Below are positions 23,708-32,715 of a stretch of DNA of 64,000 nt, piece after piece. The stretch is taken from contig JBDNJK010000084.1 of assembly GCA_041687805.1 (NCBI GenBank), forward strand, positions 1 through 64,000, in the 5' to 3' direction. Source of the DNA: SZUA-87 sp041687805. Lineage in GTDB: Bacteria; Actinomycetota; Acidimicrobiia; Acidimicrobiales; Aldehydirespiratoraceae. Every line of letters begins with the position of its first letter. Position 1 is the stretch's first letter. The position numbers and the translations under genes are program-made. The notes under the pieces are model-generated. The model worked only from the letters and a program-made list of their open reading frames with translations, was not told the origin of the DNA and did not search any database.

Positions 23708-24688
23708 CTATTCCGAAGTGGCCTCTACATTTGGATTGTTTTCGAGCCAGCGCTCGGTCTCGATCGCGGCCATGCAACCAGATCCCGCCGCGGTGATCGC
23801 CTGGCGGAAGTAGTCGTCCTGCACATCGCCACAGGCAAACACGCCATCGACGTCGGTGCGGGTCGAGTCTGGACGGGTGACGAGATAGCCGTTGTCCTTC
23901 AACTCCAACTGCCCCTTGAACAAGTCGGTGTTGGGCCTGTGCCCAATGGCGATGAACACGCCGGTTACCGGTAGCACGGAGGATTCGCCCGTCTGAGTGT
24001 CGGACAGGCGCAGCCCGGAGATCGATGACTCACCCTCGTAACCATCGACGATCGAGTTCCAGCGAAACTCGATCTTCTCGTTGGCAAAGGCGCGGTCGCG
24101 CATGATCTTGGAGCCACGAAGTTCGTCACGGCGGTGAACGATCGTTACCTTGCTTGCAAATCGCGAAAGGAATTGGGCTTCTTCAAGCGCTGAGTCACCG
24201 CCGCCGATCACGGCAATTTCCTGATCGCGGAAGAAGAATCCGTCGCAGGTCGCGCATGTTGACAGGCCATGGCCGATCAACTCTGCCTCGCGATCAAGAC
24301 CCAGCATGAGCGATTGGGCACCGGTGGAGATGATGACCGTGTGGGCACGGTTGGTGGGTTCTGCAGTGTTGGGATCACCAACCCAGATTTCGTATGGTCG
24401 AGCCGAGAAGTCGACGCGAGATACCTTCACTGTCTGTATTTCGGCGCCGAACCGCAGTGCCTGATTCCGGAAGTTCTGCATCAACTCCGGACCCATGACA
24501 CCCTCGGGAAATCCGGGGAAATTCTCGACGTCGGTGGTGAGCATCAACTGACCGCCGGGCTGATCGCTGGTCGAGCTCGGCTCACCCTCGAGAACGAGCG
24601 GCGACAGATTTGCTCGAGCCGCGTAGATGGCGGCGGTGAGTCCGGCGGGACCGGATCCGATGATGATGACCTCGCGTACATCACTCAT
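23708..24688 (-). CDS. trxB: Thioredoxin-disulfide reductase
   Basis: A 326-residue flavoprotein that passes electrons from NADPH to thioredoxin. The FAD motif IIGSGPAGLTAAIYAAR is near the start, the active-site disulfide is CATC (CATCDGFFF), the NADPH motif is AVIGGGDSALEEA, and the terminal FAD motif is VFACGDVQD. Length is standard. GGAG precedes the ATG. It lies upstream of trxA in one transcription unit. Confidence 0.97.
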   Translation of the reverse strand: MSDVREVIIIGSGPAGLTAAIYAARANLSPLVLEGEPSSTSDQPGGQLMLTTDVENFPGFPEGVMGPELMQNFRNQALRFGAEIQTVKVSRVDFSARPYEIWVGDPNTAEPTNRAHTVIISTGAQSLMLGLDREAELIGHGLSTCATCDGFFFRDQEIAVIGGGDSALEEAQFLSRFASKVTIVHRRDELRGSKIMRDRAFANEKIEFRWNSIVDGYEGESSISGLRLSDTQTGESSVLPVTGVFIAIGHRPNTDLFKGQLELKDNGYLVTRPDSTRTDVDGVFACGDVQDDYFRQAITAAGSGCMAAIETERWLENNPNVEATSE

Positions 24689-24750
24689 GATGACTCCTAG
24701 TTATTGTCTGGTCTTCCAACCGTGCTGGGCACTCAGCGATTCCCGTTTGA

Positions 24751-25197
24751 TCAGACAAATGCGTCGACGATCGCCACCACAACCACTGAGGTGATTATGA
24801 CGACGTCGATTATCACCGCGAGATAGAGCTTCTTCGGTGATCCGGAACCGCCTCGAGAGGCCCATGCGCCCAAGCCGAGGATGGTGAGCAGACTGCCGAT
24901 GAACAAGTGAGCCGACCAGGTGGCATCGCCAACACCAGCCCCGATCGGAAGATAGGCGTCGGCCAACCGCACCATGATCACGATGGCGAGAACAGTGGAA
25001 GCGATGGCCAGAACGAGCGCCACGAGGCCGTAGACCAATGCCCGAATCGCAATCAGGGCGTTGTCGGTGGTGTATCCCTTGACCCTGTCGACCAGGTCGG
25101 CGACCTTGTCTGCCGCCTGTTCGGGCCAATCGTCGGGGCCAATCGATATGCCCCTCTTGGTGGAGGTCGAGTTGTCAGCGCCCCGGTCGTCGGCCAT
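24751..25197 (-). CDS. Membrane protein of unknown function
   Basis: A 148-residue protein with an acidic, charged N-terminus (to about residue 45, including an amphipathic stretch WPEQAADKVADLVDRVKG), then three hydrophobic helices at about 55-80, 93-110 and 122-145. The first two resemble phage-holin-like/Actinobacterial Holin-X membrane proteins, but the match is not firm. ATG at 25197 is used; a longer upstream frame overlaps the anti-sigma gene and is not protein-like. Located between the anti-sigma gene and trxB on the same strand. Confidence 0.6.
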   Translation of the reverse strand: MADDRGADNSTSTKRGISIGPDDWPEQAADKVADLVDRVKGYTTDNALIAIRALVYGLVALVLAIASTVLAIVIMVRLADAYLPIGAGVGDATWSAHLFIGSLLTILGLGAWASRGGSGSPKKLYLAVIIDVVIITSVVVVAIVDAFV

Positions 25198-25271
25198 GGC
25201 GTGGGATCCTACCGCTGTACCCCGGTCGTCGCCCCTACCAGCGGCAGCGGTGTCGACTGTTCGGCTATTGC

Positions 25272-26147
25272 TCAGGGCGCGACACTGATTTGGCTGACGC
25301 TGACACAAGCTGTGGCGTCGACCAACAATGCAATAAAGCGGCCCGGCTCCAACTGGATCAATGCGACCAAGTTGGTTGTGCCGTTCATCGAAACCAGGCT
25401 GAAATCGGTGAACGATTCGGGCATCGGCGGGGAGTTCAGCAGAGCGCTGTGGGATGCAAACTCGGCGAGCGCATCCGCGCACAGCGTTGTGATTTCGGGC
25501 TGCAATAGCATTGCCCGCGAGCTCGTGGAGTCTCTTGGGTCGGATGCGACCGCCGCCGCCAACTCCTCTTGCAACGCCTGAACATCGATCGCGTCGGGAA
25601 GTAGTGCCGGCAACGGATCAAACGAAGCGGTGTCTACTGGTGGCAACTCCGGAGGCATTGACGAACCAGCGGAGTCGGCCGCGGCGGGGGAGAATGACTC
25701 CGGTGCGAGAGCGCTTTCGGCCAGAGCTTGATCGTCGCTGGTTGCTGTATCTGCGCGGGCATTTTCCGTGGGGAACGAGGTGGCGGCGGAATCGGACTCG
25801 CCTGATGAGTTGCCGATTGATCTGATGATGGGCACCGCCAAGGCCAATATGACCACGGCGGCTGCCGCCGTGAGGATCTGCGGCATTCGCGAGCGTCGGG
25901 CAATGGAGAGGTCGGTGACGTTGGCAGGAACCTGCCCGGCACCGATGGCAGCTGAGATCATCTGGTCGATAACATTGGATTCGAGCGGCGGCACGGGGTC
26001 GGTCATGAGCGCGGCAGTGGCCCTCAACTCCGATGCTCTTTGCATCCAGATCGGATTTGATTCAACCCGCGCCACCTCAGACGGGGATCCCTCGCCATCG
26101 AGGTAGGACGAAATGATTTCGTCGTCTGGTGCGGATGCGTCGATCAT
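25272..26147 (-). CDS. Probable anti-sigma factor, membrane anchored
   Basis: A 291-residue protein that follows the ECF sigma gene with an ATGA overlap. The N-terminal 75 residues (SSYLDGEGSPSEVARVES) resemble the anti-sigma domain of RsmA-type factors. A single transmembrane helix (about 89-110, LTAAAAVVILALAVPIIRSI) is followed by a Ser/Pro/Ala/Asp-rich extracellular stalk and a small C-terminal domain. It probably holds the SigM-like factor inactive at the membrane. No zinc-binding HxxxCxxC motif is present. Confidence 0.75.
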   Translation of the reverse strand: MIDASAPDDEIISSYLDGEGSPSEVARVESNPIWMQRASELRATAALMTDPVPPLESNVIDQMISAAIGAGQVPANVTDLSIARRSRMPQILTAAAAVVILALAVPIIRSIGNSSGESDSAATSFPTENARADTATSDDQALAESALAPESFSPAAADSAGSSMPPELPPVDTASFDPLPALLPDAIDVQALQEELAAAVASDPRDSTSSRAMLLQPEITTLCADALAEFASHSALLNSPPMPESFTDFSLVSMNGTTNLVALIQLEPGRFIALLVDATACVSVSQISVAP

Positions 26148-26731
26148 GGCTGTGTGTTCTGACGTTGCGATTGGGGTGGGTGGTTCCCGGAAATCAGGTC
26201 TGAGAGGCGAGATCTACCTCTGGAGATTCGCGATCGGACCGTGCCTGGTGCGATATTGATGACTTCGGCGATTTCCGCGTAATCGAGACCAGCGAGGTCG
26301 CGCAACACAACAGCCACCCGAAACTCTTCGGGGAGTTGCGATATGGCAGCGTCGACATCCACCTTCGCGCTAACGATCTCGGCCGGGTCCCGCGGCTTGG
26401 AGGAGGCCACGAAACTTTCGTTGTTGCGGTCGTCTGACAAACCTGGGACGGGTCGTCTTGCGCGACGGCGCAGCTCGTCCAGGCAGGCGTTGGTGGCCAC
26501 GCGGTAGGCCCATGTGGAGAAACGGGCTCGTCCGTCGAAACGGGCCAGGCCCTTCACTATTGCGATCAGCGCTTCCTGGGTGGCGTCAAGCGCATCGGCG
26601 TCGTTGCCGGCGATGCGACGACAAATTGCGTAGATCATCGGCTGGTGGTTGCGCAGCAACTGATCGAGGGCGCGGCGGTCACCTCTCTGGGCTGCTGTGA
26701 TCAGCGTCGATTCATTGGCCGATTCAGTAAT
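26144..26731 (-). CDS. ECF RNA polymerase sigma factor, SigM-like
   Basis: A sigma-70 family ECF protein. Region 2 contains DALDATQEALIAIVKGLARFDGRARFSTWAYRVATNACLDELRR (described by its parts), and region 4 contains LPEEFRVAVVLRDLAGLDYAEIAEVINIAPGTVRSRISRGR. Its place beside an anti-sigma, trxB and trxA matches mycobacterial sigM. The shortest frame starts at TTG 26659, but family-like residues (AAQRGDRRALDQLLRNH) continue upstream with no ATG, GTG or TTG before the stop codon. I therefore place the start at ATT 26731, with AGGTAGGG seven bases ahead, giving 195 residues. The start is the uncertain part; the function is not. Confidence 0.85.
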   Translation of the reverse strand: MTESANESTLITAAQRGDRRALDQLLRNHQPMIYAICRRIAGNDADALDATQEALIAIVKGLARFDGRARFSTWAYRVATNACLDELRRRARRPVPGLSDDRNNESFVASSKPRDPAEIVSAKVDVDAAISQLPEEFRVAVVLRDLAGLDYAEIAEVINIAPGTVRSRISRGRSRLSDLISGNHPPQSQRQNTQP

Positions 26732-26807
26732 GCGCGGACCCTACCTGATGCCACTCATCCGGTGAGTCGATACCGGTGGCGGAGAATCGACCGGGTATCC
26801 ATCAGGG

Positions 26808-27647
26808 TCAAGCTGGGACCTGGAACGCGATTCCCATCACTCGTGGCCCGCCGTGGGCGCCGATAACGGCACCGATCTTGTCTACTCGGGTGACCTCGTG
26901 AGGGACCGATGAGTCGAGCATGGCTAGAAAGTCGTCGATGTCGGGGGCTTCGCCGTGCATAACAGCGAGATTCTCGACGGCGGAAAATTCAGCGAGTTTG
27001 TCTCTCAGCCACATGAGTGACTTGCGGCGAGTGCGCTGCCGGCCCGCTTCCTCGACTTCGCCTGAGGAAATGTCGATGATCGGCTTGATCGAGAGGATCG
27101 ACCCGAGAAGAGCTTGGGCGCCTCCGATGCGGCCGCCCTTTTTGAGGTTGTCGAGCGTGTCGAGAGCTCCGAAAACTCGTGTGCGTCGTGTCATCGATTC
27201 GACTGTGTCGATGATTGTTTTGATGTCTGCTCCGTCGGCCGCGAGTTGGGCGGCCGCGAGCACCATTGTTCCCAATCCGGCGGTGATCGTGCGACTATCG
27301 ATCACCCGAATGTCGGCATCAATCGAGTCGGCTGCGGTGACCGCGGATTGCATGGTGGCCGACAGGCCCGCCGACAGGTTGATGCACACGATTGAATCGG
27401 CACCCGCCTCGAGCTGAGACTCGAAGGCTTTGGCGAAACGCCCAGGGGATGGTGCTGAGGTCTCGGGTAGCTCCGGCGAGCGTTCGAGCCGGTAGTAGAA
27501 GTCTCCAACGGTGAGCTCTTCGCGGTCGACGAACTCGTTGTCGCCGAATCTGATCGACAGCGGCACCACTTCGATGTTCAATTCCTCGATCTCGGTGCCG
27601 CGCAGGTCGCACGAACTGTCGGTGACGATTCTGACAGTCACGGTCAT
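26808..27647 (-). CDS. DegV family fatty-acid-binding protein
   Basis: A 279-residue DegV protein: VRIVTDSSCDL at the start, ETSAPSPGRFAKAFE, CINLSAGLSATMQSA, and VFGALDTLDNLKKGGRIG, all hallmark segments. Family members bind a long-chain fatty acid and, in some Firmicutes, present it to fatty-acid kinase (FakB). No FakA is in the window. The ATG overlaps the stop of the upstream DUF6049 gene (ATGA). It takes the position held by murJ in the mycobacterial version of this block. Confidence 0.93.
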   Translation of the reverse strand: MTVTVRIVTDSSCDLRGTEIEELNIEVVPLSIRFGDNEFVDREELTVGDFYYRLERSPELPETSAPSPGRFAKAFESQLEAGADSIVCINLSAGLSATMQSAVTAADSIDADIRVIDSRTITAGLGTMVLAAAQLAADGADIKTIIDTVESMTRRTRVFGALDTLDNLKKGGRIGGAQALLGSILSIKPIIDISSGEVEEAGRQRTRRKSLMWLRDKLAEFSAVENLAVMHGEAPDIDDFLAMLDSSVPHEVTRVDKIGAVIGAHGGPRVMGIAFQVPA

Positions 27648-29608
27648 TCCTCCAGGTAGTAGCGGTCGTCTTGAGAATTGTCGCCCGGCGACTCGTCGAA
27701 GCTAGCAGTGCTTCTGCTTCTCCTCATGCGCCGGATCGTGCGGGCCCACCACGAGAGGAGAATGAGAAGCGAGATGATCGAGATGACGAGGCCGAGTCCG
27801 GAGATAGCGGTGGACCTCACGTTGACGTTTCCGCGGGCCAACTCGAGACGACCGTCGGGTGAACTGAGCAGTGTCGTGACGCGTGCGTCCCCCGATGTTG
27901 GTGCTTCGACCCGGATCGTGAGCGGGTTGTCTCCAGGGGAGAGCGTGATGACTCGGTGCTCACCGTCTGGGAATCGAAGCTTCTCGGATCGGATGAACAG
28001 ATCGACGGTGATGGGCAGGGTCTGATCGTTGCGTATCAGCAATGGCAGGTCGGCCGTGCGTGAGGCGAGAGTGACCCGGTCGCCTTCGACAACACTGATG
28101 CCACGAGTGCCCTGGTCGATGGCATCGAATACCTGTGACGTGTAATCGGACATTCCGTCGGGTTGGAGGCTGCTCGACACTGCGGCCTCTATCAACCGGC
28201 GGAGAGGAGCGGTTGGTGCATCATTTCCGGGGACCATCGATGAGTACGAATCGATGGCCGACTCGGTGATTGCCAGGTCGGCAGATGCGGCCGTGAGATC
28301 GGGGGGATTCTGTGACACAAGGACACCGCGAGCGACCGCGCCCAATGTGGTGCGGGCTACTGGAAGCGCCAGGGCTTGGTCGAGGGTGGTCAAGTGAAGG
28401 TGCGGGCTGGAGGTGATCCCGTCGATGAGCCCGTCGAGAGCGGTGGGGTCGAGATCGGTGATGTCGATGACTGTGGCGCCAGACACTTCGAGGTTGTCGG
28501 CGTCGAGGGCGAGTTCTACAACGGCGTGTTGGGCCGACAGTTCGGGGTCGGGTCCCGACAATGTGACCAGCATCGAATCGTCGGTGGTCATGGCTGAAAT
28601 GGCGACGCCGTTGTTGTCGAGGAGACTCACCGGCCGATGGCCCTGGCGAGATGATGAGGTGAGCAGAATTTGGTCGGGTGATGCCAGCAATGCTGTCGCG
28701 CCGGCGGATCTGAGTAGCGAGAGCGTTTGGGGAGTTGAGTCGGGGTCGAGTTGCACGATGCCAGTGGGGGAGCTCGCCAGTTCTGATTCAGTCGACGCTC
28801 GGCCAGCCGCGTATTGGCTGATCACGGTTTCTGGGGCGCCGGCTGAACGCCACCCTTCTTCGTCGATATCGACCCAGGGTTCCAGGAGGTATTGGCGGCT
28901 GGCGAGGGCGGCGCGCAGAGCACCACCGGCGACGGTGTCGGCGCTGAAGGCCTCGAGGGTCTCGGCGTTGATGCGAACCCCGATTGGTGTGTCGGGCCTG
29001 GCCTCTAGAAGCTCGGCGGCTGCCATGACGGAGTCGGTGTCGACTGCCGTATGGAGATCCGGCTGCAGGGCCAGTGGCTGACGGATGTCGTACACGAATG
29101 CCACGCCGAGGTCGTGACCGATCGTCGGATTCGCTGATGCCACAAGGATGTGGGTGACCAATCGGTCGAGGACGAGTTCTTCCGACATCAAATCGATCAC
29201 GACGGTGATTGCGCCGGGGTCTCGGCGAAGAAGCTTACCGATCTCGTCATCTGGCATCACCACAGACACGACTCTGCCAGATCCGATTCGTGCCGCCTCC
29301 AAATCGGTGATTTCGAAGAAGGCAAGCAGGTTGGTGTCGATATTCGGGCTGGATATCGAGTCGGCGACCTCGTCGCGTGTGGTGATCGGAGCAATGATCC
29401 TCACCGCCAGGCGGGCGTCAGCCGGGGCACCCGAAATTCGGAGATCAATCGCGGCGGGAAGATCTCCCATCCAGGTTGATTGGGCGACCAGGTCGAGTTG
29501 TCCACCTGACATGGCGGTCGCAGCCCGCGGTGTGGTTGGGATCAACACTGTGGTGAGTACGAATGCTATGAGAATCGTGGATAAGCCCCACGCGGCGGAG
29601 CGTTTCAA
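27644..29608 (-). CDS. Large exported membrane-anchored protein (DUF6049-like)
   Basis: A 654-residue protein with an N-terminal signal segment (about 5-30), a long extracellular part with Ig-like C-terminal strands (NDQTLPITVDLFIRSEKLRFPDGEHRVITL and similar), and a C-terminal transmembrane helix (about 605-628) followed by a basic, Ser-rich tail. The position upstream of the SigM block matches Rv3909-type DUF6049 proteins, which are usually next to murJ. Function unknown; cell-envelope role inferred from context. Overlaps the downstream degV and the upstream acetyltransferase by four bases each. Confidence 0.75.
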   Translation of the reverse strand: MKRSAAWGLSTILIAFVLTTVLIPTTPRAATAMSGGQLDLVAQSTWMGDLPAAIDLRISGAPADARLAVRIIAPITTRDEVADSISSPNIDTNLLAFFEITDLEAARIGSGRVVSVVMPDDEIGKLLRRDPGAITVVIDLMSEELVLDRLVTHILVASANPTIGHDLGVAFVYDIRQPLALQPDLHTAVDTDSVMAAAELLEARPDTPIGVRINAETLEAFSADTVAGGALRAALASRQYLLEPWVDIDEEGWRSAGAPETVISQYAAGRASTESELASSPTGIVQLDPDSTPQTLSLLRSAGATALLASPDQILLTSSSRQGHRPVSLLDNNGVAISAMTTDDSMLVTLSGPDPELSAQHAVVELALDADNLEVSGATVIDITDLDPTALDGLIDGITSSPHLHLTTLDQALALPVARTTLGAVARGVLVSQNPPDLTAASADLAITESAIDSYSSMVPGNDAPTAPLRRLIEAAVSSSLQPDGMSDYTSQVFDAIDQGTRGISVVEGDRVTLASRTADLPLLIRNDQTLPITVDLFIRSEKLRFPDGEHRVITLSPGDNPLTIRVEAPTSGDARVTTLLSSPDGRLELARGNVNVRSTAISGLGLVISIISLLILLSWWARTIRRMRRSRSTASFDESPGDNSQDDRYYLEE

Positions 29609-30312
29609 AGGAGCTGTCTTTGCAGGACGGTGAGTTGCATCGTTTCAGACTGGAATCCGAGACGGTGATAGAGGTCGAGCGCTCGCCCGTTGGTCTTCTG
29701 GGTGTTGACCCACACATGCTCGACGTGATGCCGCTTGAGCCAACGAAGAGAATCGTGGACCAACGCGGTTCCCAGCCCTTGGCCCTGTTGGTCGGGGGCT
29801 ACGGCAAGCCGTTGGAGATATCCGTGGTGACCTGCCCGCCCGGTGATGGCGTAGGCGATGATGCCGTCGTTACGCGCCACGCGGAGACGACTCGTGGGGG
29901 TGGCGGTGAGAGCTTCATGGAGTCCGCTGTCGTCGAGCTGCCAGAACGAATCGAATGCCGTCTGGTCGATTCGGAGTAACTCTTGGTGGTCGCTTTCGCG
30001 GCCTTTGGTCAACGCTGGATCCTGTCGCCTGCGGCGCGGAACCTGGTTTGCCAGGTCGTGACGAAGCAAGTGGAGGTGTTCCCGGTCGGTGAACCCGTCT
30101 CGGTGCATGGCGGTGCATTCGCCTGCGCCGACCGCGCCCGTGATGATCTCGGTGAAGCCGTCGTCGACGAGGCGCGCTCTAGCCGCCGACAGTGCGAGCG
30201 GATCGAGAGTTGAGGCGGGAGACAGCGGCACCAAGTAGGCGATGTGGGGGTTGCCCCGCCACACACCACACCTGAATCTGGCTGAGCCGACGTTGATGGG
30301 ATACAGCACCAT
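29605..30312 (-). CDS. GNAT family N-acetyltransferase
   Basis: A 235-residue protein. The C-terminal half is a GNAT domain with the acetyl-CoA loop LQRLAVAPDQQGQGLGTALVHDSL (Q/R-x-x-G-x-G/A type) and the final VNTQKTNGRALDLYHRLGFQ. The first about 90 residues (YPINVGSARFRCGVWRGNPH) are not part of a standard GNAT fold and may form a second, degenerate one. Substrate unknown. Overlaps the DUF6049-like gene start, so it is the first gene of that minus-strand unit. Confidence 0.83.
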   Translation of the reverse strand: MVLYPINVGSARFRCGVWRGNPHIAYLVPLSPASTLDPLALSAARARLVDDGFTEIITGAVGAGECTAMHRDGFTDREHLHLLRHDLANQVPRRRRQDPALTKGRESDHQELLRIDQTAFDSFWQLDDSGLHEALTATPTSRLRVARNDGIIAYAITGRAGHHGYLQRLAVAPDQQGQGLGTALVHDSLRWLKRHHVEHVWVNTQKTNGRALDLYHRLGFQSETMQLTVLQRQLL

Positions 30313-30359
30313 GTTCGACCCAACGATACGCCGGTGCGCTCGACGGGTACGCTCCGCGC

Positions 30360-31391
30360 GTGCTGTTGGTGGTGACTGACAAAAGATTCTTCGACCACGA
30401 CTCGGGTCCGTCGCACCCGGAGAGACCGGAGCGACTCGCCGCCGCGCTCGACGGAATTGAGTTGGCCGGTGCCATCGAAGCCGTAGCCATGCGAACTCCC
30501 AGGATCGCTGACAGGGCCGAGATTATGGCCGTTCATGAGCTTGCGCTGGTTGAACAGATACGAGGTTTGGCCGCGGCGGGAGGTGGTCGAATTGATGCCG
30601 ACACATCGATGGGCCCGGCCAGTTTCGACGCGGCGTGCCGAGCGGCTGGAGCGGTGTTGACTGCCGTGGAGGAGTTGTCGAACGACTCACCAGATCGGCT
30701 CGATGTCGACAGCGCCTACTGCGTGGTGCGACCCCCAGGGCATCACGCCACACCCGACGCGGCCATGGGTTTTTGCCTGTTCAACTCGGTGGCTATTGCT
30801 GCACGGTCGCTCACGAGGTTGGGGCAGAAGGTGGCGATTGTCGATTTCGACGCTCACCACGGCAACGGAACACAGGCTGCGTTCGTGGACGACCCGTCGG
30901 TCTTCTATACCTCGATCCATCAGTCGCGGCTATATCCCGGAACCGGTGGGGCATCGGAGATGGGCGCCGGGCCGGGCACCGGATTCACCATCAATGTCCC
31001 GTTGCCTGCGGGGGCCACCGGCGATGTCGCACTCATGGCGATCGACGACGTGATCGGGCCGGCGGTGGATGCCTTCAATCCGGATTGGATGCTCATCTCG
31101 GCTGGTTTCGACGGGCATCGCGATGATCCTCTGACCCAGCTGATGTTCAGCTCCGGCGACATCGCCGATTTTATGGCCAGGCTGATCGGGCTGGTCGGCC
31201 CGCGCCGCGTGGTGGCGGTGTTGGAAGGCGGCTACGACCTGGAGGCGATCAGGCGATCGTCGGCAGCGGTGGTTGGTTCGCTGGTCGGGAAGAGTTGCCG
31301 GCCTGAACCTTCTACATCGGGTGGTCCTGGCTCAGACGTCGTCGACTCCGTGAGGCGGCTGCGTCTCGATTGGCTGGACCGCTATGCCTGA
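30360..31391 (+). CDS. Histone deacetylase family protein (acetoin utilisation/acetylpolyamine type)
   Basis: A 343-residue arginase/deacetylase-fold protein. Motifs in order: SHPERPERL (near 20), RPPGHHATPD, GFCLFNSVAIAA, VDFDAHHGNGTQ (zinc ligands Asp and His), HQSRLYPGTG, and LISAGFDGHRDDPL (third zinc ligand Asp). All catalytic residues for a Zn-dependent deacetylase appear intact. Bacterial members deacetylate proteins such as acetyl-CoA synthetase, or acetylpolyamines. GTG start at 30360. Its end overlaps the CCA-transferase gene by eight bases. Confidence 0.9.
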   Translation: MLLVVTDKRFFDHDSGPSHPERPERLAAALDGIELAGAIEAVAMRTPRIADRAEIMAVHELALVEQIRGLAAAGGGRIDADTSMGPASFDAACRAAGAVLTAVEELSNDSPDRLDVDSAYCVVRPPGHHATPDAAMGFCLFNSVAIAARSLTRLGQKVAIVDFDAHHGNGTQAAFVDDPSVFYTSIHQSRLYPGTGGASEMGAGPGTGFTINVPLPAGATGDVALMAIDDVIGPAVDAFNPDWMLISAGFDGHRDDPLTQLMFSSGDIADFMARLIGLVGPRRVVAVLEGGYDLEAIRRSSAAVVGSLVGKSCRPEPSTSGGPGSDVVDSVRRLRLDWLDRYA

Positions 31392-32694
31392 CAGCACGAT
31401 GTCTGAAAACCCCACGCCTGACGGCTGGCTCTCGGCCAGGTTGAATGAATCACTAGACGTGGCCACACCACTCGCTCAGTTGTTTGAAGCCGCGGGGCAT
31501 CACCTCTACTTCGTGGGTGGTGTGGTGCGCGACAGCCTGCTCGACATCAGCCGCGCCGAAAATGATCTTGACGCCACCACCGCGGCGCGTCCGGCCGAGA
31601 TCAAGGCGTTGGTGTCTCAACTTGCCGACGCGGTGTGGACCCAAGGCGAGCGCTTCGGCACGATCGGCTGCCGTATAGATGGGCACATTTACGAAATCAC
31701 GACCCACAGGGCTGAGAAATATCAACCTGGTTCACGCAAGCCGGTTGTGGCTTTCGGGGAATCGCTCGACGAAGACCTTTTGCGACGCGATTTCACGATC
31801 AATGCGATGGCTGTTGATGTGATTGAGCGACAACTGATCGACCTTTACGGTGGTGAGGCGGATCTACGTGATCGTGTTCTTCGTACCCCGCTGGATCCAA
31901 TCGTGAGTTTTTCCGACGATCCGTTGCGGATGTTGCGGGCGGCGCGGTTCCGTGCCGGCTACAACCTCCAACCCGTGGCGCCGCTTGTCGCGGCGCTCTC
32001 GTCGATGACCGATCGCCTTGAGATTGTTTCGGCGGAACGCAAGCGGGACGAGCTCGAGAAGATGTTGATGTTGCCGAGCCCCACCCCGGGCTTGGAGATG
32101 CTGTTCGAATCAGGTCTGTTGGCCAAGGTTCTACCCCATCTCTCGGTTCGAGATGTTGGCCAGGTCGACACCATTGGAGCCCGGGTTGCGGCTGTCAACG
32201 CTGCGCCTGCTCATCGCTGGGCGGCGCTCTTCAACAACGCCGATCTGGCGTCGCGGCAGTTGGGTGAATTGAAGGTGCCCGGGGCGGTCGTTGCCGATGT
32301 AGTGACGATTCTGCGTATGGCGGCCCGCGTCGATGAGATCGATCCGACCACAGCGTCAGCGGTCCGACGACTCGCGGCGATGGGGAATGCAAGAGTCGTG
32401 CTGGAGGACGCCATCGGTTGGATGCGACGTAGGGCGACGGCAACCGGGTCGACGATCGAACCCTTCGACCTGCTTGCTGACACGTTGCAAAACCTCCGCT
32501 CCAGCGAACCCGATCTCGATTCCCCAGATGTCGGCCTCGATGGCAATCAGATCTGTGACGAGCTGGGGATAGAGCCGGGCGTCGATGTGGGACGTGCCGT
32601 CGCGTGGCTTCGACAAATCAGGATCAACGAAGGAATTGTGCCGGGCGAGCAACTGCGCCCCCGCTTGTCGCAGTGGTGGTCGACCCACTCCTGA
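31384..32694 (+). CDS. cca: CCA tRNA nucleotidyltransferase
   Basis: A 436-residue class II nucleotidyltransferase that adds or repairs the 3'-CCA of tRNA. Seen: LYFVGGVVRDSLL, ENDLDATT (metal Asp pair), RFGTIGCRI, the RRDFTINAMAVD motif and DDPLRMLRAARFR. This is the PcnA/CCA enzyme of the actinobacterial block. A second ATG five codons downstream is an alternative start. CCA is not encoded in the tRNA-Ile of this window, in line with a need for this enzyme. Confidence 0.94.
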   Translation: MPDSTMSENPTPDGWLSARLNESLDVATPLAQLFEAAGHHLYFVGGVVRDSLLDISRAENDLDATTAARPAEIKALVSQLADAVWTQGERFGTIGCRIDGHIYEITTHRAEKYQPGSRKPVVAFGESLDEDLLRRDFTINAMAVDVIERQLIDLYGGEADLRDRVLRTPLDPIVSFSDDPLRMLRAARFRAGYNLQPVAPLVAALSSMTDRLEIVSAERKRDELEKMLMLPSPTPGLEMLFESGLLAKVLPHLSVRDVGQVDTIGARVAAVNAAPAHRWAALFNNADLASRQLGELKVPGAVVADVVTILRMAARVDEIDPTTASAVRRLAAMGNARVVLEDAIGWMRRRATATGSTIEPFDLLADTLQNLRSSEPDLDSPDVGLDGNQICDELGIEPGVDVGRAVAWLRQIRINEGIVPGEQLRPRLSQWWSTHS

Positions 32695-32715
32695 ACCCGG
32701 GCCAATAGCCTGGTC

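Noticed and set aside
24751..25197. Prophage holin
   Set aside because: Some holin-like look in the helices, but no lysin or phage genes are near and the locus is a conserved chromosomal block.
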